Assembly: GCF_014879935.1 (NCBI RefSeq)
Contig: NZ_JACSRD010000091.1
Coordinates: 1 to 42,689 of the forward strand
Length of the DNA: 42,689 nt
Source: Prosthecobacter sp.
GTDB lineage: Bacteria; Verrucomicrobiota; Verrucomicrobiia; Verrucomicrobiales; Verrucomicrobiaceae
Direction of reading: 5' to 3'
Shown: positions 34,501 to 42,406 of the stretch, piece after piece
Layout: each line of letters opens with the position of its first letter
Position numbering within the stretch: the first letter of the stretch is position 1
Notes under the pieces: generated by a model
What the model saw: the letters and a program-made list of their open reading frames with translations, nothing else
Databases searched by the model: none
Told to the model about the DNA's origin: nothing
Made by a program: the position numbers and the translations under genes

Positions 34501-37186
34501 CGATGGCGTGAGGGCTCGAATGCAGTGGACGATAACCCGGTTGATCCAACTGCATGCCCTCCATCACCAGCACACTTGCGTCTATCAGCTTGGGCTTTCT
34601 GTAGAGCTCCAGATTTTCCTGCTGGAGTTGTTCGGGCTTGTCGTTCGTGGTCACCCGGGCGGGGGCTTTTTCCTTCTCCTTGAGGGCTTCCGCCTCTGCT
34701 TTGGCCTCCGCCTTCGCCGGGGCGACACGATACTTGCGTGCCGCGCGATTCATGGCCTCCTTGTTGGCTTCGAGGCGCAGCTCACATTGTGACAGGTCCT
34801 GGTAAAGCTCGCCAAGTTGCTCCTTCTTGGCCTCGATGCGTTCGTCCCCAGCCTCGATGCCGGGCGTTTGCTCCAGCTCTGCGAGCTCCGCCTTGACCCG
34901 CTCGATCTCCTTCTGAAGCGGCTTGAGAACCAAAATCTGGGTCAAGCGCGCCTCCACGGCGGCCCGCTTTGCCTGATGGTCGCTACCGGGCGGGAACATG
35001 TCCATCGCGTATTGGCGGGGGGCGAATTCATCGCCCTCTGCCACATCCTTCATGATGGCTTGCCCCGGCAGGTTTTCGAGGATGAACTGATCGATCCCTT
35101 CGGCATCCAATTCGACGAATTCGGGAATCTCCATCAAGTCAGACAGCTTGTCCTCAAAGGGGGGGAGTTTGGCCATGATCGCTCTTTTGCGCTCAGCCAG
35201 CTCTGCCGGGTTCATGTCGCCGGTGGGCTTGTCCGCGATGGCTTTGGCCTCTTGTCGGTATTGCTCCAACTCATCTGGAGACATCAGGTTGGGGGACTTC
35301 CAACCAATGGGAGCAGGCGGGGCTTTTGGGCCATTCGGGAGCATATCTGAATCAGGTTGAATGGGCTGGTTTTCCACCTGGGGCGGATTGGCGTCGTTGC
35401 CTGGGGCTTCTTCTCCCGGTTGTGGCTGGGGCTGTCGCTGCTGAGCTTCCTGGCCGGTTCCGGTCATCTGGTGGAGTTGGTCCCGGCCGGAGTTCAGTTC
35501 CCGGACGATCGCGGCTTCACTTTGCAGGAGCTGCCTGCGAGTTTCGTCGGCTTGTTTGCGTGCTGAGTGGCTTTTGCCTTCGGGCGCTTCCATTCTCGCC
35601 ATCTCCTGGCGGACTTCAGCCAGTTTGACCTCGAGTTCGTCCACTTCTGCCTGCTTGGCACGATATTGCTCCTGCTGGGCGGGATCCATTGCTTGGTAGG
35701 CGGCGTATTCGGGATTGAGTTTGGCCTGGCTCACGCTCTCATCGCTGCGCATTTGATACGCGTTTTTCTTGTCCTGCATGAGGTGCAAAGTGGCCTGCCG
35801 CTCTTTCTCAATGGCACCGATGTAGGAGGTGCTTGGGGCGTCGGATTCGATTCCGGCTTTCTCCTGATTCTGGATGGCGGCCTGATAAGTCTGCTGGTTG
35901 AATTCGGCGACTATGACCATGTCTCCCACGCCTTCCTGAGCAAGCCGGATGGCGGTCTGCAGGTCGGTAAGGCGTTTCACCGCGCCGTCAATCTCCTCAT
36001 CGCTCAGGCCCTGGTCGCCATTCGGCGGGCGCACAGCCTGCAACTGCCTGCGCAACTCCTCAGGGTCTGTGGCGAGGATTTTCGCGGCGGTGTCCTTGTG
36101 TATCATTTTGGGCATGCCGGGCACTACTTTGGCCTGCATCTCTGGCGAACGCTGCAACATCTCGTCACGGTCTATTTCAGGGAAGGCCAGGTCGTTGTCG
36201 ATTCCAGTGACTTTGCCGGAGGATGGGGCGATAAAGATGTTGCCGGCATGGCGGTCGATCTGGCCGGTGATGTAGTCGAGCACCTCGAGGTCATGAACCC
36301 CGTGTTGCACCTGCGGGGCGGAGTAGTCGGTGTCCAAGAACGCGATGTTTGGTTCCCCGTAGTCATTTTCACCGTGCTCGCTACGTACGCCTGCGCCATC
36401 GCACTGAACGCTGACGCCGTAGAGCACCCCCTTCTCATCCACGGCAAATTTTTCCTCGGCGCAGACATTGAGTTCGAGCAGTTTGTCCACCTCATGCGAG
36501 GCGACCGCGCGGGCCAGGAGGCGACGATCTCCCCCCTGCTTGGCTGAGCGCATGCTTTTGTTGTCCTGGAACAGCTCGGCGCTGGATTCAGCGACACTGT
36601 CGATCGAGTTGGTCAGGTTGATGGCGGCGTTGAACTGCCGCTTCACCTTCTGGTATTCCTGGATGCTCGGCGTGTTGTTGCGGACATCAAGCAAGCGCTG
36701 CTTTTCCTCCTCGGGATTGGCGCTGATGTGTTTTAGCTTGTTCAGTTGCTTGGTTAGTGAATCGACCGCATCGCTGTGTGCATCGATGGCTGCTTCGTCT
36801 GGAGGGGATGCGTTTTGAGCGGCTTCGAGCTGCTCCTTTGCTTCCTGCAGCATCTTCTCATGGCCCGTGATCTGTGCGTCGATGTTCTCCAGGATGTGCC
36901 GGTCTTTGATCCACTGTTTGACCTTGGGCTCTTGTTCAAGATCCATGTAGATGTCTTGCAGACGATCCGCCTCATTTTGCCGTGCCTGGGCGACCTGAGG
37001 ATCGTCGGAGAATTGTTTTTTTGCAAAGCCCAGCGCCTCGCCGTTCTTGCCGAGAGAGCGATTGAAGCGGGCATCCACCATGAAGGTTTCATTCGCCTGA
37101 GCGGCGGACATCTCTGTGTTTTCACGAAAGGAGAAATCCTGGCTGGAGAGTGTGTCCTGGGGGTCGAAGCGAAGTTTTTCAGGCAT
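31502..37186 (-). CDS. Giant coiled-coil protein with PI3/4-kinase-like catalytic signature
   Basis: 1894 residues from ATG 37186. The open frame runs further upstream, but that part overlaps the opposite-strand ATPase gene. Residues about 60-180 are coiled-coil. Residues about 220-400 contain RRLLARAVASHEVDKLLELN, FLDTDYSAPQVQHGVHDLEV, D311-R-H-A-G-N316 and G-I-D330-N-D332, the D-R-H-x-x-N ... D-x-D arrangement of PI3/4-kinase-like folds. The remaining ~1450 residues are proline-rich linkers and long charged coiled coils. These include a duplicated module (copies near 33730-34970 and 31690-32850; for example TPGIEAGDERIEAKKEQLGE and SPGIEPGDERVEAKKAQLNE). No signal peptide. It is divergent from the coupling ATPase and may be a scaffold or a transported effector. 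Kinase activity is inference. Confidence 0.82.
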   Translation of the reverse strand: MPEKLRFDPQDTLSSQDFSFRENTEMSAAQANETFMVDARFNRSLGKNGEALGFAKKQFSDDPQVAQARQNEADRLQDIYMDLEQEPKVKQWIKDRHILENIDAQITGHEKMLQEAKEQLEAAQNASPPDEAAIDAHSDAVDSLTKQLNKLKHISANPEEEKQRLLDVRNNTPSIQEYQKVKRQFNAAINLTNSIDSVAESSAELFQDNKSMRSAKQGGDRRLLARAVASHEVDKLLELNVCAEEKFAVDEKGVLYGVSVQCDGAGVRSEHGENDYGEPNIAFLDTDYSAPQVQHGVHDLEVLDYITGQIDRHAGNIFIAPSSGKVTGIDNDLAFPEIDRDEMLQRSPEMQAKVVPGMPKMIHKDTAAKILATDPEELRRQLQAVRPPNGDQGLSDEEIDGAVKRLTDLQTAIRLAQEGVGDMVIVAEFNQQTYQAAIQNQEKAGIESDAPSTSYIGAIEKERQATLHLMQDKKNAYQMRSDESVSQAKLNPEYAAYQAMDPAQQEQYRAKQAEVDELEVKLAEVRQEMARMEAPEGKSHSARKQADETRRQLLQSEAAIVRELNSGRDQLHQMTGTGQEAQQRQPQPQPGEEAPGNDANPPQVENQPIQPDSDMLPNGPKAPPAPIGWKSPNLMSPDELEQYRQEAKAIADKPTGDMNPAELAERKRAIMAKLPPFEDKLSDLMEIPEFVELDAEGIDQFILENLPGQAIMKDVAEGDEFAPRQYAMDMFPPGSDHQAKRAAVEARLTQILVLKPLQKEIERVKAELAELEQTPGIEAGDERIEAKKEQLGELYQDLSQCELRLEANKEAMNRAARKYRVAPAKAEAKAEAEALKEKEKAPARVTTNDKPEQLQQENLELYRKPKLIDASVLVMEGMQLDQPGYRPLHSSPHAIAEAYRSEFKSRLTRKRNNQPENLPEEVQGELQDELAQDAKLNALVQETAALMQPVIDQLNVLQMQRAELNNKLDQKREDLVKQLAENPSLIEDAAVRAKAEGAKAELLQAEEIIQQCDNQLAGLENPDEQTTAAAIQQHGSVEAAKEHYKKEKKEAVQKKGAAEGQLYPAINAAVGPLVEKDPETLSIKAQIAELKGQQEALIQQYKEEKTAEAQAIREKRPDQRVAVGTEVKDAMEPGNQMAPDSDRKGGIKPSARSEANPGTPLKLQEEELRRNIDQVPYQQYQANVAMAAREFKMRPEIIPDPANREKGIALKQQIAKLEAEQARYEKELGKLQQGKVGARLRSMASGATKESYAQKQAAVKEQLEQLEKELDDLAQDAVSVSIKQDLLNAVKPPTQVKVSQQGAAQSHEAVSVNQPGQPGQELADNVPNSPAPPPPDQEMSKKPKTKISAKAKDAGDGMPVAPPLVENPPLQPNQDLLAKAPKYPAPPPPEDEASLAPKTSMTDEQIDKAINDHFPHNQVAADLQEGNRPNYRDIAGKISGAVKPSNMADRQAIEVRLIEKREIEPLRAEIERLEGELEALEKSPGIEPGDERVEAKKAQLNELYEDLDNWEVRVETLKRGMAVDDRKNRLAALNEELDAEKQALEGVEKVDKVHFAEDLDEPAAERHQARLQAASGFAAASLAKSEIKREFTAQDIKAAIKKGFGDKYDVAYGGPGEDLDGLVDEWKPVIDKVNLLQKEIRQLDEAHDQMLIQKCGDFEQDPSRIENGEQRERVEKAKLGYQQADERIQHCDKRIAALKNPGPLERAKAVMQHGSLEKAREHYQNEKREATKQRNDSKRNLDDGLMNAARDVVNQGAEAKALVGQMENLKQEQKAVLQEFGQQKMAGAEELLSQLIDHANSLNQSQPMVDGKDLKSGLKASASVETNKDTLSRAADRAQRDHRLKPTVQEQLNHGAGEQPAKHDAAPGSLRANWKSPVKQVPAKKVNAPVIGKH

Positions 37187-37378
37187 GGTGGCAATTTTGT
37201 GCACTGAGTTAGCCGCGCGGTCCGCAAAGTGTGACGGAGAAGACCTGGAATGGGCACCACCGGGTGCTTGTGACCATTGCAGACGGCAGCGAAAGGACAG
37301 GAAGGAACCGGATCGAACAACAAGCGGCCACCTTGTCACACTCTGCAAGCCAAGGGCTATTTGGAGGCAGATTCGCAC
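37187..37378. promoter_or_regulatory. Divergent control region with three TGTGAC-type boxes
   Basis: 192 bp between the divergent giant-protein and coupling-ATPase genes. TGTGAC occurs at 37230-37235 and 37269-37274, and its complement GTCACA at 37335-37340. The outer two sit in an 8-bp inverted pair, AGTGTGAC/GTCACACT. TGTGA is the half-site of CRP-like regulators, although the spacing here is not the usual one. No convincing -35/-10 pair was picked out. Confidence 0.35.
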
Positions 37379-38872
37379 ATGTTTTCCTTCCTCAAATTCC
37401 TCACCGCCGTCGGAATCGCCGGTTTTGGCGTCTGGTACATGCTTCAATACGACCGCATCAATGAAGTCACGGGCGGTGTCGCCTTCATCTGCGTGCTCGG
37501 GGCCATGGTGCTGCTGAAATGGCAGCCGGATTTCTCTCCGAAGGACTACATTGTCCAGTACAAGAACCTCAAGTGGCTGCCGGGTGAGTTCACGCGTCAT
37601 TGGCTGATCACGGGGGACACGGGGGTTGGCAAGACGACCTCCGGTTTCAATCCGCTGCTGCATCAAATCAGCGTCAGCCGGCCGAACTGGGGCGGCCTGA
37701 TCCTGGGCGCGAAGGGGGATGAGCATTTCTTCGCCATGGAGCACTTCACCGGGCACGGCAGGCCGGAGGCCGTGTGTGTGCTGGCCGTGCGCCCAGATCG
37801 CATGGACCGCACCTGGCAGCCGAAGGAACGCTACAACCTCGTCTCTGACAAACGCCTGCCCTACACCACGCACGCGAAAAACCTCGTTGATACCGGGGCC
37901 TCACTCACGGAGGGGGAGCAGTCTTCCTTCTTCAAGCCGGCGGCGCAGCAGGCGCTCACCAGCGCCTTCGAATTGCTCGAAACCCTCGGCAAGCCGGTGA
38001 ACGTGCTCCGCGCCTACGAGTTCCTCACGGACAAGTCGAACATGGAGGAGCTTTTCAACGAGCTGCTTGATGCGGAGAGCACACCAGAGCGCATTAAACT
38101 GGCCAAATACTTCGACCAGACCTTCCTCAGCGCCCAGGCTGCGGAGCAGAAGGAAGGCCTCGTGGGCACGCTGAAGGTCATGCTGGGCTTTTTCACGCAT
38201 CCTGACATCGCCGAGGTGTTCTGCTCTGACGAACCCAACACCATCGACATCCAGGATGTGGACAAAGGCCGCGTTTTCTGCACCGCGATGCCGCAGACCT
38301 TCCAGACTGAACGCCGCTACATCAATACCTACCTGAAGCTGCTCTTTTACACGCATGCCATGATGCGCTTCGACAAACCGAAGAAGGAGCGCAAGACCGA
38401 GAACCTGCTCATCGCCCTGATGGACGAGTTCCAGGCGCTCGCCACCGCCAGCGAGGACGGCATTTCCGACCATAACGTGATCGACCGTCTCCGTGCCGCG
38501 AACTGCTGCCTGATTCTCGGCATGCAGAGTGATGCCTCCCTCTTTCCGGTGCTCGGCAAAGAAACGGCCCAGGTGCTCACCCTCAACTGCCGCTCCCGCA
38601 TCGCCTTCCGCCAGCCCGATCCCGAAGGAGCGCAGGCCGTGGCCGAGTTCATCGCCAAGATCGAGAAGAAGAAAAAATCCACCTCCTCCGGCTTCCTCGG
38701 CAAGGATCGCAGCACCACCATCAACAAGGAGTGGGACTACGAGGTGCAGCCCGGCGAGCTCATGAAGATGCCAGACGCTACCGCCTGGATCGTCCACCCG
38801 TCCAAAAACAAAATCAGGCTGCGCATCCCCGCCATGGATGGTGCCGGGAAGATCCCGGACTGGTGGAAGTGA
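37379..38872 (+). CDS. TraG/VirD4-like coupling ATPase
   Basis: 497 residues from ATG 37379; a TTG start at 37277 would add 34 polar residues in front of the membrane helix. Two membrane helices lie at about 8-23 and 33-47. A cytoplasmic ATPase domain follows: Walker A GDTGVGKTT (79-87), Walker B LIALMDEFQAL (about 343-353), and a late LNCRSRIAFRQPDPEGAQAV block. These, with the N-terminal membrane anchor, match the type IV coupling protein/TraD-TraG superfamily, which recruit substrates for secretion or pump DNA. The protein is short for VirD4 and lacks a clear all-alpha domain. No relaxase or VirB gene is in view. It is likely a membrane hexamer that handles the helical proteins encoded around it. 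It starts a three-gene plus-strand unit. Confidence 0.85.
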   Translation: MFSFLKFLTAVGIAGFGVWYMLQYDRINEVTGGVAFICVLGAMVLLKWQPDFSPKDYIVQYKNLKWLPGEFTRHWLITGDTGVGKTTSGFNPLLHQISVSRPNWGGLILGAKGDEHFFAMEHFTGHGRPEAVCVLAVRPDRMDRTWQPKERYNLVSDKRLPYTTHAKNLVDTGASLTEGEQSSFFKPAAQQALTSAFELLETLGKPVNVLRAYEFLTDKSNMEELFNELLDAESTPERIKLAKYFDQTFLSAQAAEQKEGLVGTLKVMLGFFTHPDIAEVFCSDEPNTIDIQDVDKGRVFCTAMPQTFQTERRYINTYLKLLFYTHAMMRFDKPKKERKTENLLIALMDEFQALATASEDGISDHNVIDRLRAANCCLILGMQSDASLFPVLGKETAQVLTLNCRSRIAFRQPDPEGAQAVAEFIAKIEKKKKSTSSGFLGKDRSTTINKEWDYEVQPGELMKMPDATAWIVHPSKNKIRLRIPAMDGAGKIPDWWK

Positions 38873-38919
38873 ACCTGTGAAACACGTTTTTAACACCAAC
38901 CTCCCAGCCTCAAATCATT

Positions 38920-40467
38920 ATGCCTAGTGAACAAGTCCGCCAAGCTGCTGAGAACATCCTCGCTCAGTTAAAAAGCAAGCCTGACAAAGATGATAATCCC
39001 GTCGCTCCTGACGCTTCTATCGGAAGTGAGCTTTTCCAGCAGGTTGAATCGTCTGATCTAACTCCAACCGAAAAGCAGGAGGTCTATAGACTAGTTGCCA
39101 ACGGCATTGCAGAAATGGAGATGCAGGAAGCGCAGAGGGTGAATCAACCAAACACGTATTTACGCGGAAACAACGCCCGCACACGTTTTGCTGCGGATTA
39201 CATGAAGGCTTATGCCGGAGAATACAACAATGCCGTAATGGACGTCGCCTTCGAGGAGGTGAGCAAAGTGAACTTCGATGATCCTGCGGTAGCACAACAC
39301 GGCGTGCCCACTCCGTCAACGCCAGCTAACGATAATAGATGGAAGCCTGAAACGATTCAGAAGGCCAAAGAGCAGTATGTGCAGTTTGCGAGTTCCGTGA
39401 TCAAAGCCACGGAAACTCAGATGGACAAGCTGACGCCTGATAATCAACAGTTTCTCCAGGCTCTCGTGAAGCCTGCTCAGAAGGCCAACCAACCGGATGC
39501 CGTGAATGCAGCCTTGTCGAGTACTCTGCTGCTTCGCAATGCTCAGCCGGCAATCATGGACACATGTGGACTGCTTGCAGATGCAAGCCTCGTGAACGAT
39601 CCACAACTAAAGCAGAAAGGTCAGTTTTCGAGGCAAGCGGCAGGGATTGTGATGTCCTATGCGAACAAGGTGAACGCGCCCGCTGGCGAGGGCACCGGCG
39701 GCGGAGCCGGTCCCATCGTGGCGCAACTCCGTACAGAACAAAATGTGAAACGCACACAAGCGATCTATGCGGCGCTCGCGGAAAGTGATGATGCATTGGA
39801 AACGGCACTGCAGCAGCACGGCGAGCAGCAACCGCTGACCCTCAGTCCGGCAGCAGCCCAGCTCAAAAAGGCCACATCGGGTCTTCGCGAACAGCATCTA
39901 GCAAATCAAGAAGCTGCGAAGGAGAGGCGAATACAGCGGCAGGCGGCGCAACAGCCAGAAGCACCGCAGCAGGGGGAGGAGCAACAGCCAGAAGCACCGC
40001 AGCAGGGGGTGGCGCAACAGCCAGAAGCGCCGCAGCAGGGAGCAGCCGTTGACGGCGCGGGAAAGAAATCCCGCTTCGCCAGCGTCCGGGACAGCCTGGC
40101 ATCCGGTGCCAATCGGCTCAAGAATGCAGTTGGCAATAAACTTGAGAACAAAGGAAAGGAGCAAAAGCTCGGTGATGTGGCTCCCGAAAAAGTCGAACTC
40201 TACAAAAGCATGCAGGAAGCGCTCAAAGAAATGGAACGCCTGGAGGGGGAGGCCGCCATCGGCGCCGCAATGAGCAGCCGGCAGGGAACGAAGGATTTTC
40301 AGAACCCGCAGATTCCGAACACCATCGAGAATCTCAAAGCAGAGATTGCAAGCATGGAGAAGAATGACCCAGGTCTCAAGCAGCTCGGCCGCGGCAAGGT
40401 GGGGCAGGTCGTGCACAGCAAGATCCGAGACGCAGCCAAGGCGGTCGGCAGCAAGCTGAAAGCCTGA
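38920..40467 (+). CDS. Unrecognised helical protein with PEAPQQG repeats
   Basis: 515 residues, no known family recognised. Residues 1-330 are mostly helical and polar (QAAENILAQLKSKPDKDD, DYMKAYAGEYNNAVMDVAFE), without signal peptide or membrane segment. Around 345-377 three 11-residue repeats of QPEAPQQG plus three variable residues form a flexible linker. The last ~130 residues are charged and helical (LYKSMQEALKEMERLEGEA, NTIENLKAEIASMEKNDPG) and end basic. Base composition in the first half is visibly less GC-rich than in the flanking genes. It lies 47 bp after the coupling ATPase and 26 bp before the CNBD gene, so it is in their operon. It is a plausible substrate or adaptor of the ATPase. 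Confidence 0.78.
   Translation: MPSEQVRQAAENILAQLKSKPDKDDNPVAPDASIGSELFQQVESSDLTPTEKQEVYRLVANGIAEMEMQEAQRVNQPNTYLRGNNARTRFAADYMKAYAGEYNNAVMDVAFEEVSKVNFDDPAVAQHGVPTPSTPANDNRWKPETIQKAKEQYVQFASSVIKATETQMDKLTPDNQQFLQALVKPAQKANQPDAVNAALSSTLLLRNAQPAIMDTCGLLADASLVNDPQLKQKGQFSRQAAGIVMSYANKVNAPAGEGTGGGAGPIVAQLRTEQNVKRTQAIYAALAESDDALETALQQHGEQQPLTLSPAAAQLKKATSGLREQHLANQEAAKERRIQRQAAQQPEAPQQGEEQQPEAPQQGVAQQPEAPQQGAAVDGAGKKSRFASVRDSLASGANRLKNAVGNKLENKGKEQKLGDVAPEKVELYKSMQEALKEMERLEGEAAIGAAMSSRQGTKDFQNPQIPNTIENLKAEIASMEKNDPGLKQLGRGKVGQVVHSKIRDAAKAVGSKLKA
39952..40050 (+). repeat. Three tandem 33-bp units encoding QPEAPQQG-x-x-x
   Basis: Three consecutive copies (39952, 39985, 40018) differ only at a few bases and at the last codons of each unit. 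They form a proline/glutamine linker in the protein. Confidence 0.9.
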
Positions 40468-40493
40468 GTTCCATCGTTCAAACGTCATCCCCC

Positions 40494-40928
40494 ATGCCTT
40501 CCCTCACTCCCCTCCTCGCCAATTTCTCCGCCCAGGAACTTCAGCAACTCGCCTCGTTTGGTGACTCACGAACTTTCCAACCGGGTGACGTCGTCATCCG
40601 TCAAGGTGACGACAATGACCACCTTTACCTCGTGCTGAAAGGCCGGCTGGAGGTGTTCCAGGATGTCGAAGGCCCCGATCTGAGCGTGGCGGTGCTGGAG
40701 GCGGGCGATTCGCTCGGTGAAGTCAGCGTGTTCGATCCTGGACCCGCCAGCGCCTTGGTGAAGTCAGTGGCGGAGTCCGAAGTCTGGCTGATCACCCGTG
40801 ACAGCCTGGACAATCTCTTCGCCGCAAACCCGAAGGTGGCCTACCGGCTGGTGAGCCGCATCGCGACGTGTCTGTCGAAGCGCTTGCGGCAGATGAACGA
40901 CCGGTTTGCTGACATGGCGAACCGGTGA
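40494..40928 (+). CDS. Stand-alone cyclic-nucleotide-binding-fold protein
   Basis: 144 residues. The CNBD beta-roll is clear: FQPGDVVIRQGDDNDHLYLV, then LKGRLEVF, then GDSLGEVSVFDPGPASALVK (71-90). The phosphate-binding cassette keeps G-E (E76), but the arginine that normally binds the cyclic phosphate is replaced (PASA, S86). cAMP/cGMP binding is therefore doubtful. There is no DNA-binding helix-turn-helix, so it is not a CRP-type repressor or activator by itself. The end is helical (LVSRIATCLSKRLRQMNDRF), possibly a dimer or partner-binding helix. It is last of the plus-strand unit that starts with the coupling ATPase. It may act as a regulatory subunit. Confidence 0.88.
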   Translation: MPSLTPLLANFSAQELQQLASFGDSRTFQPGDVVIRQGDDNDHLYLVLKGRLEVFQDVEGPDLSVAVLEAGDSLGEVSVFDPGPASALVKSVAESEVWLITRDSLDNLFAANPKVAYRLVSRIATCLSKRLRQMNDRFADMANR

Positions 40929-40991
40929 TGGACAGAGGTAGAGCACGCCGAGGGGATTGTTTTGTCTTGGCTCCGTCTCCACCGATTCCTA

Positions 40992-41019
40992 TTCCCACCC
41001 TGTGGTGTGCGGGTGGGAA
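40992..41019. terminator. Bidirectional hairpin between convergent genes
   Basis: TTCCCACCC and GGGTGGGAA form a perfect 9-bp stem around a 10-base loop. It lies in the 130-bp gap between the stops of the CNBD gene (+) and the glutamine-rich gene (-). Stem ends in A/T on both sides, which fits a two-way terminator, though T-runs are short. Confidence 0.65.
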
Positions 41020-41058
41020 ATGGAAAGGGCCTCCTGTTTCGATGACGTGTCCAGGGCC

Positions 41059-42360
41059 TTACTTGACGCCGTGGCCGTGTTTTCCTCCGGCGGGCTTCTC
41101 GCCGAGCTTCATGCCTTTCTTCGCCATCTCCTCGCGCACGCTTTGCAGGCCGGAACCGACGGCTTTGCCGATGGCCTTGCCGATGGCGGCTCCGGCTTTC
41201 TGGGCACCTTTGCCTCCCAGCGCACTGCCGATGGCTCCACCGATGCCGGCTCCGACGCCGCTACCGATGCCGCGGGCGTGATCGAGCGCCTTGTCCACGG
41301 CCACTCCGCCCACTTTGCCAGCGACATCACCGACGCCACGGCCGAGGGCCTGGCCGACGGTTTTGCCCTTGCCCCCTGCGATCGCGCCGCCGATGGCGGC
41401 TCCGACTCGTTTTCCGATGCCTTTGCCGATGCTGGCGGCGATGTTTTTGCCCTCGGGTGCCTGCTCTTCCACGGCGGGAGCCTCCGGGGGCGGCTGATGG
41501 ACGGGGTTGTGAGCATTGACTGAAGGGGCGTTTGCCGGCGGCGGCACATCCGCGAGGTTTTGCTGTTGCTGTCCCTGACCTTGACCCTGTCCTTGTTGGA
41601 AAGCCTGCTGGTTTTGATGCATCTGCATCAGGCGGCCTGCCTGCTGCTGTGCCGCGTTATGCAGGGGCTGTGGCATGCCCATTTGCTGGAGCTGTTGCAG
41701 CTCCTGGTACATCTGAAACTTCTGCTGCTGCTGCTGGTCGTCGAGCTGCTGCTCCATGGGCAGTTGCTCCATCTGCTGAATCTGGAGGTTGAGCTGATCC
41801 AGTTTCTGCATCTGCAACTGGACAAGCTGCTGCTGGCGCTGCTGGACCATGTTCATCATCATCTGCTGCATTTGCGGCAGTGGCATCTGCTGCTGGAGCT
41901 GCTGCATGATCTGGATCTGCTGCTGCCGCATCTGGAGCACCTGCGGCTGGAGTTGCTGGTGTGGTGGCAGTTGGTCGAGTTGGTGGCCTTGCTCCATCAC
42001 CTGCTGGACCTGCATCCTGAGCCTTTCGCCAGGATTGAGCTGCTGACCCGCTTGTTGCTGGTTTTGACCATTCATGTCAGGCGCGCCTGCTGCGTTGACC
42101 TGAGGGCCCTGTGCGGCGTTGTCCTGCTGCGGCGCGGCCTGCTGCGGCGCGGCCTGCGGTTGCTTGTGGTTGCCGATGACTGCGGAACCTTCGACTTGGG
42201 GTGGCGCCGCTGGCCTTTCGGGCTTCTGCCAGCCCGGGGCCGGTTGTGGCGGCGGGTTTCGATGCCCCCCGATCACATTCTGCGGCTGCGGCTGTGGTTG
42301 GGCGGGTTTTGAGGCGACAAATTTGTTCGCTTCCTGCTGTTGGGGTGCGTCTTCGGCCAT
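41059..42360 (-). CDS. Glutamine-rich protein with C-terminal glycine-zipper region
   Basis: 433 residues. The first ~100 are proline/glutamine-rich linkers with two GGHRNP/IGNHKQP-type motifs. About 100-275 is exceptionally rich in Q, M and L (for example QQQIQIMQQLQQQMPLPQMQ), probably a long helical or aggregation-prone coiled coil. About 300-433 is a glycine-zipper stretch (IGKGIGKRVGAAIGGAIAGG, then GSGVGAGIGGAIGSALGGKG) ending in VREEMAKKGMKLG and a His/Gly tail. Glycine zippers of this kind insert into or cross membranes and can oligomerise. No signal peptide. The end of the next gene has the same design, so the two are paralogues. It may be a structural or pore-like partner, or cargo, of the coupling ATPase. 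Confidence 0.8.
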   Translation of the reverse strand: MAEDAPQQQEANKFVASKPAQPQPQPQNVIGGHRNPPPQPAPGWQKPERPAAPPQVEGSAVIGNHKQPQAAPQQAAPQQDNAAQGPQVNAAGAPDMNGQNQQQAGQQLNPGERLRMQVQQVMEQGHQLDQLPPHQQLQPQVLQMRQQQIQIMQQLQQQMPLPQMQQMMMNMVQQRQQQLVQLQMQKLDQLNLQIQQMEQLPMEQQLDDQQQQQKFQMYQELQQLQQMGMPQPLHNAAQQQAGRLMQMHQNQQAFQQGQGQGQGQQQQNLADVPPPANAPSVNAHNPVHQPPPEAPAVEEQAPEGKNIAASIGKGIGKRVGAAIGGAIAGGKGKTVGQALGRGVGDVAGKVGGVAVDKALDHARGIGSGVGAGIGGAIGSALGGKGAQKAGAAIGKAIGKAVGSGLQSVREEMAKKGMKLGEKPAGGKHGHGVK

Positions 42361-42406
42361 GGTGAAAGGGGATGCGGGTTGTGGGAGAAATCGGGTCTGG
42401 TGGAAA

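Noticed and set aside
37187-37873. N-terminal extension of the giant protein (229 codons)
   Set aside because: It is antisense to the coupling ATPase gene and crosses the divergent control region; ATG 37186 is the plausible start.
37379-40928. Integrative conjugative element
   Set aside because: Only a coupling-type ATPase is present. No relaxase, VirB genes, integrase, att direct repeats or tRNA were seen.
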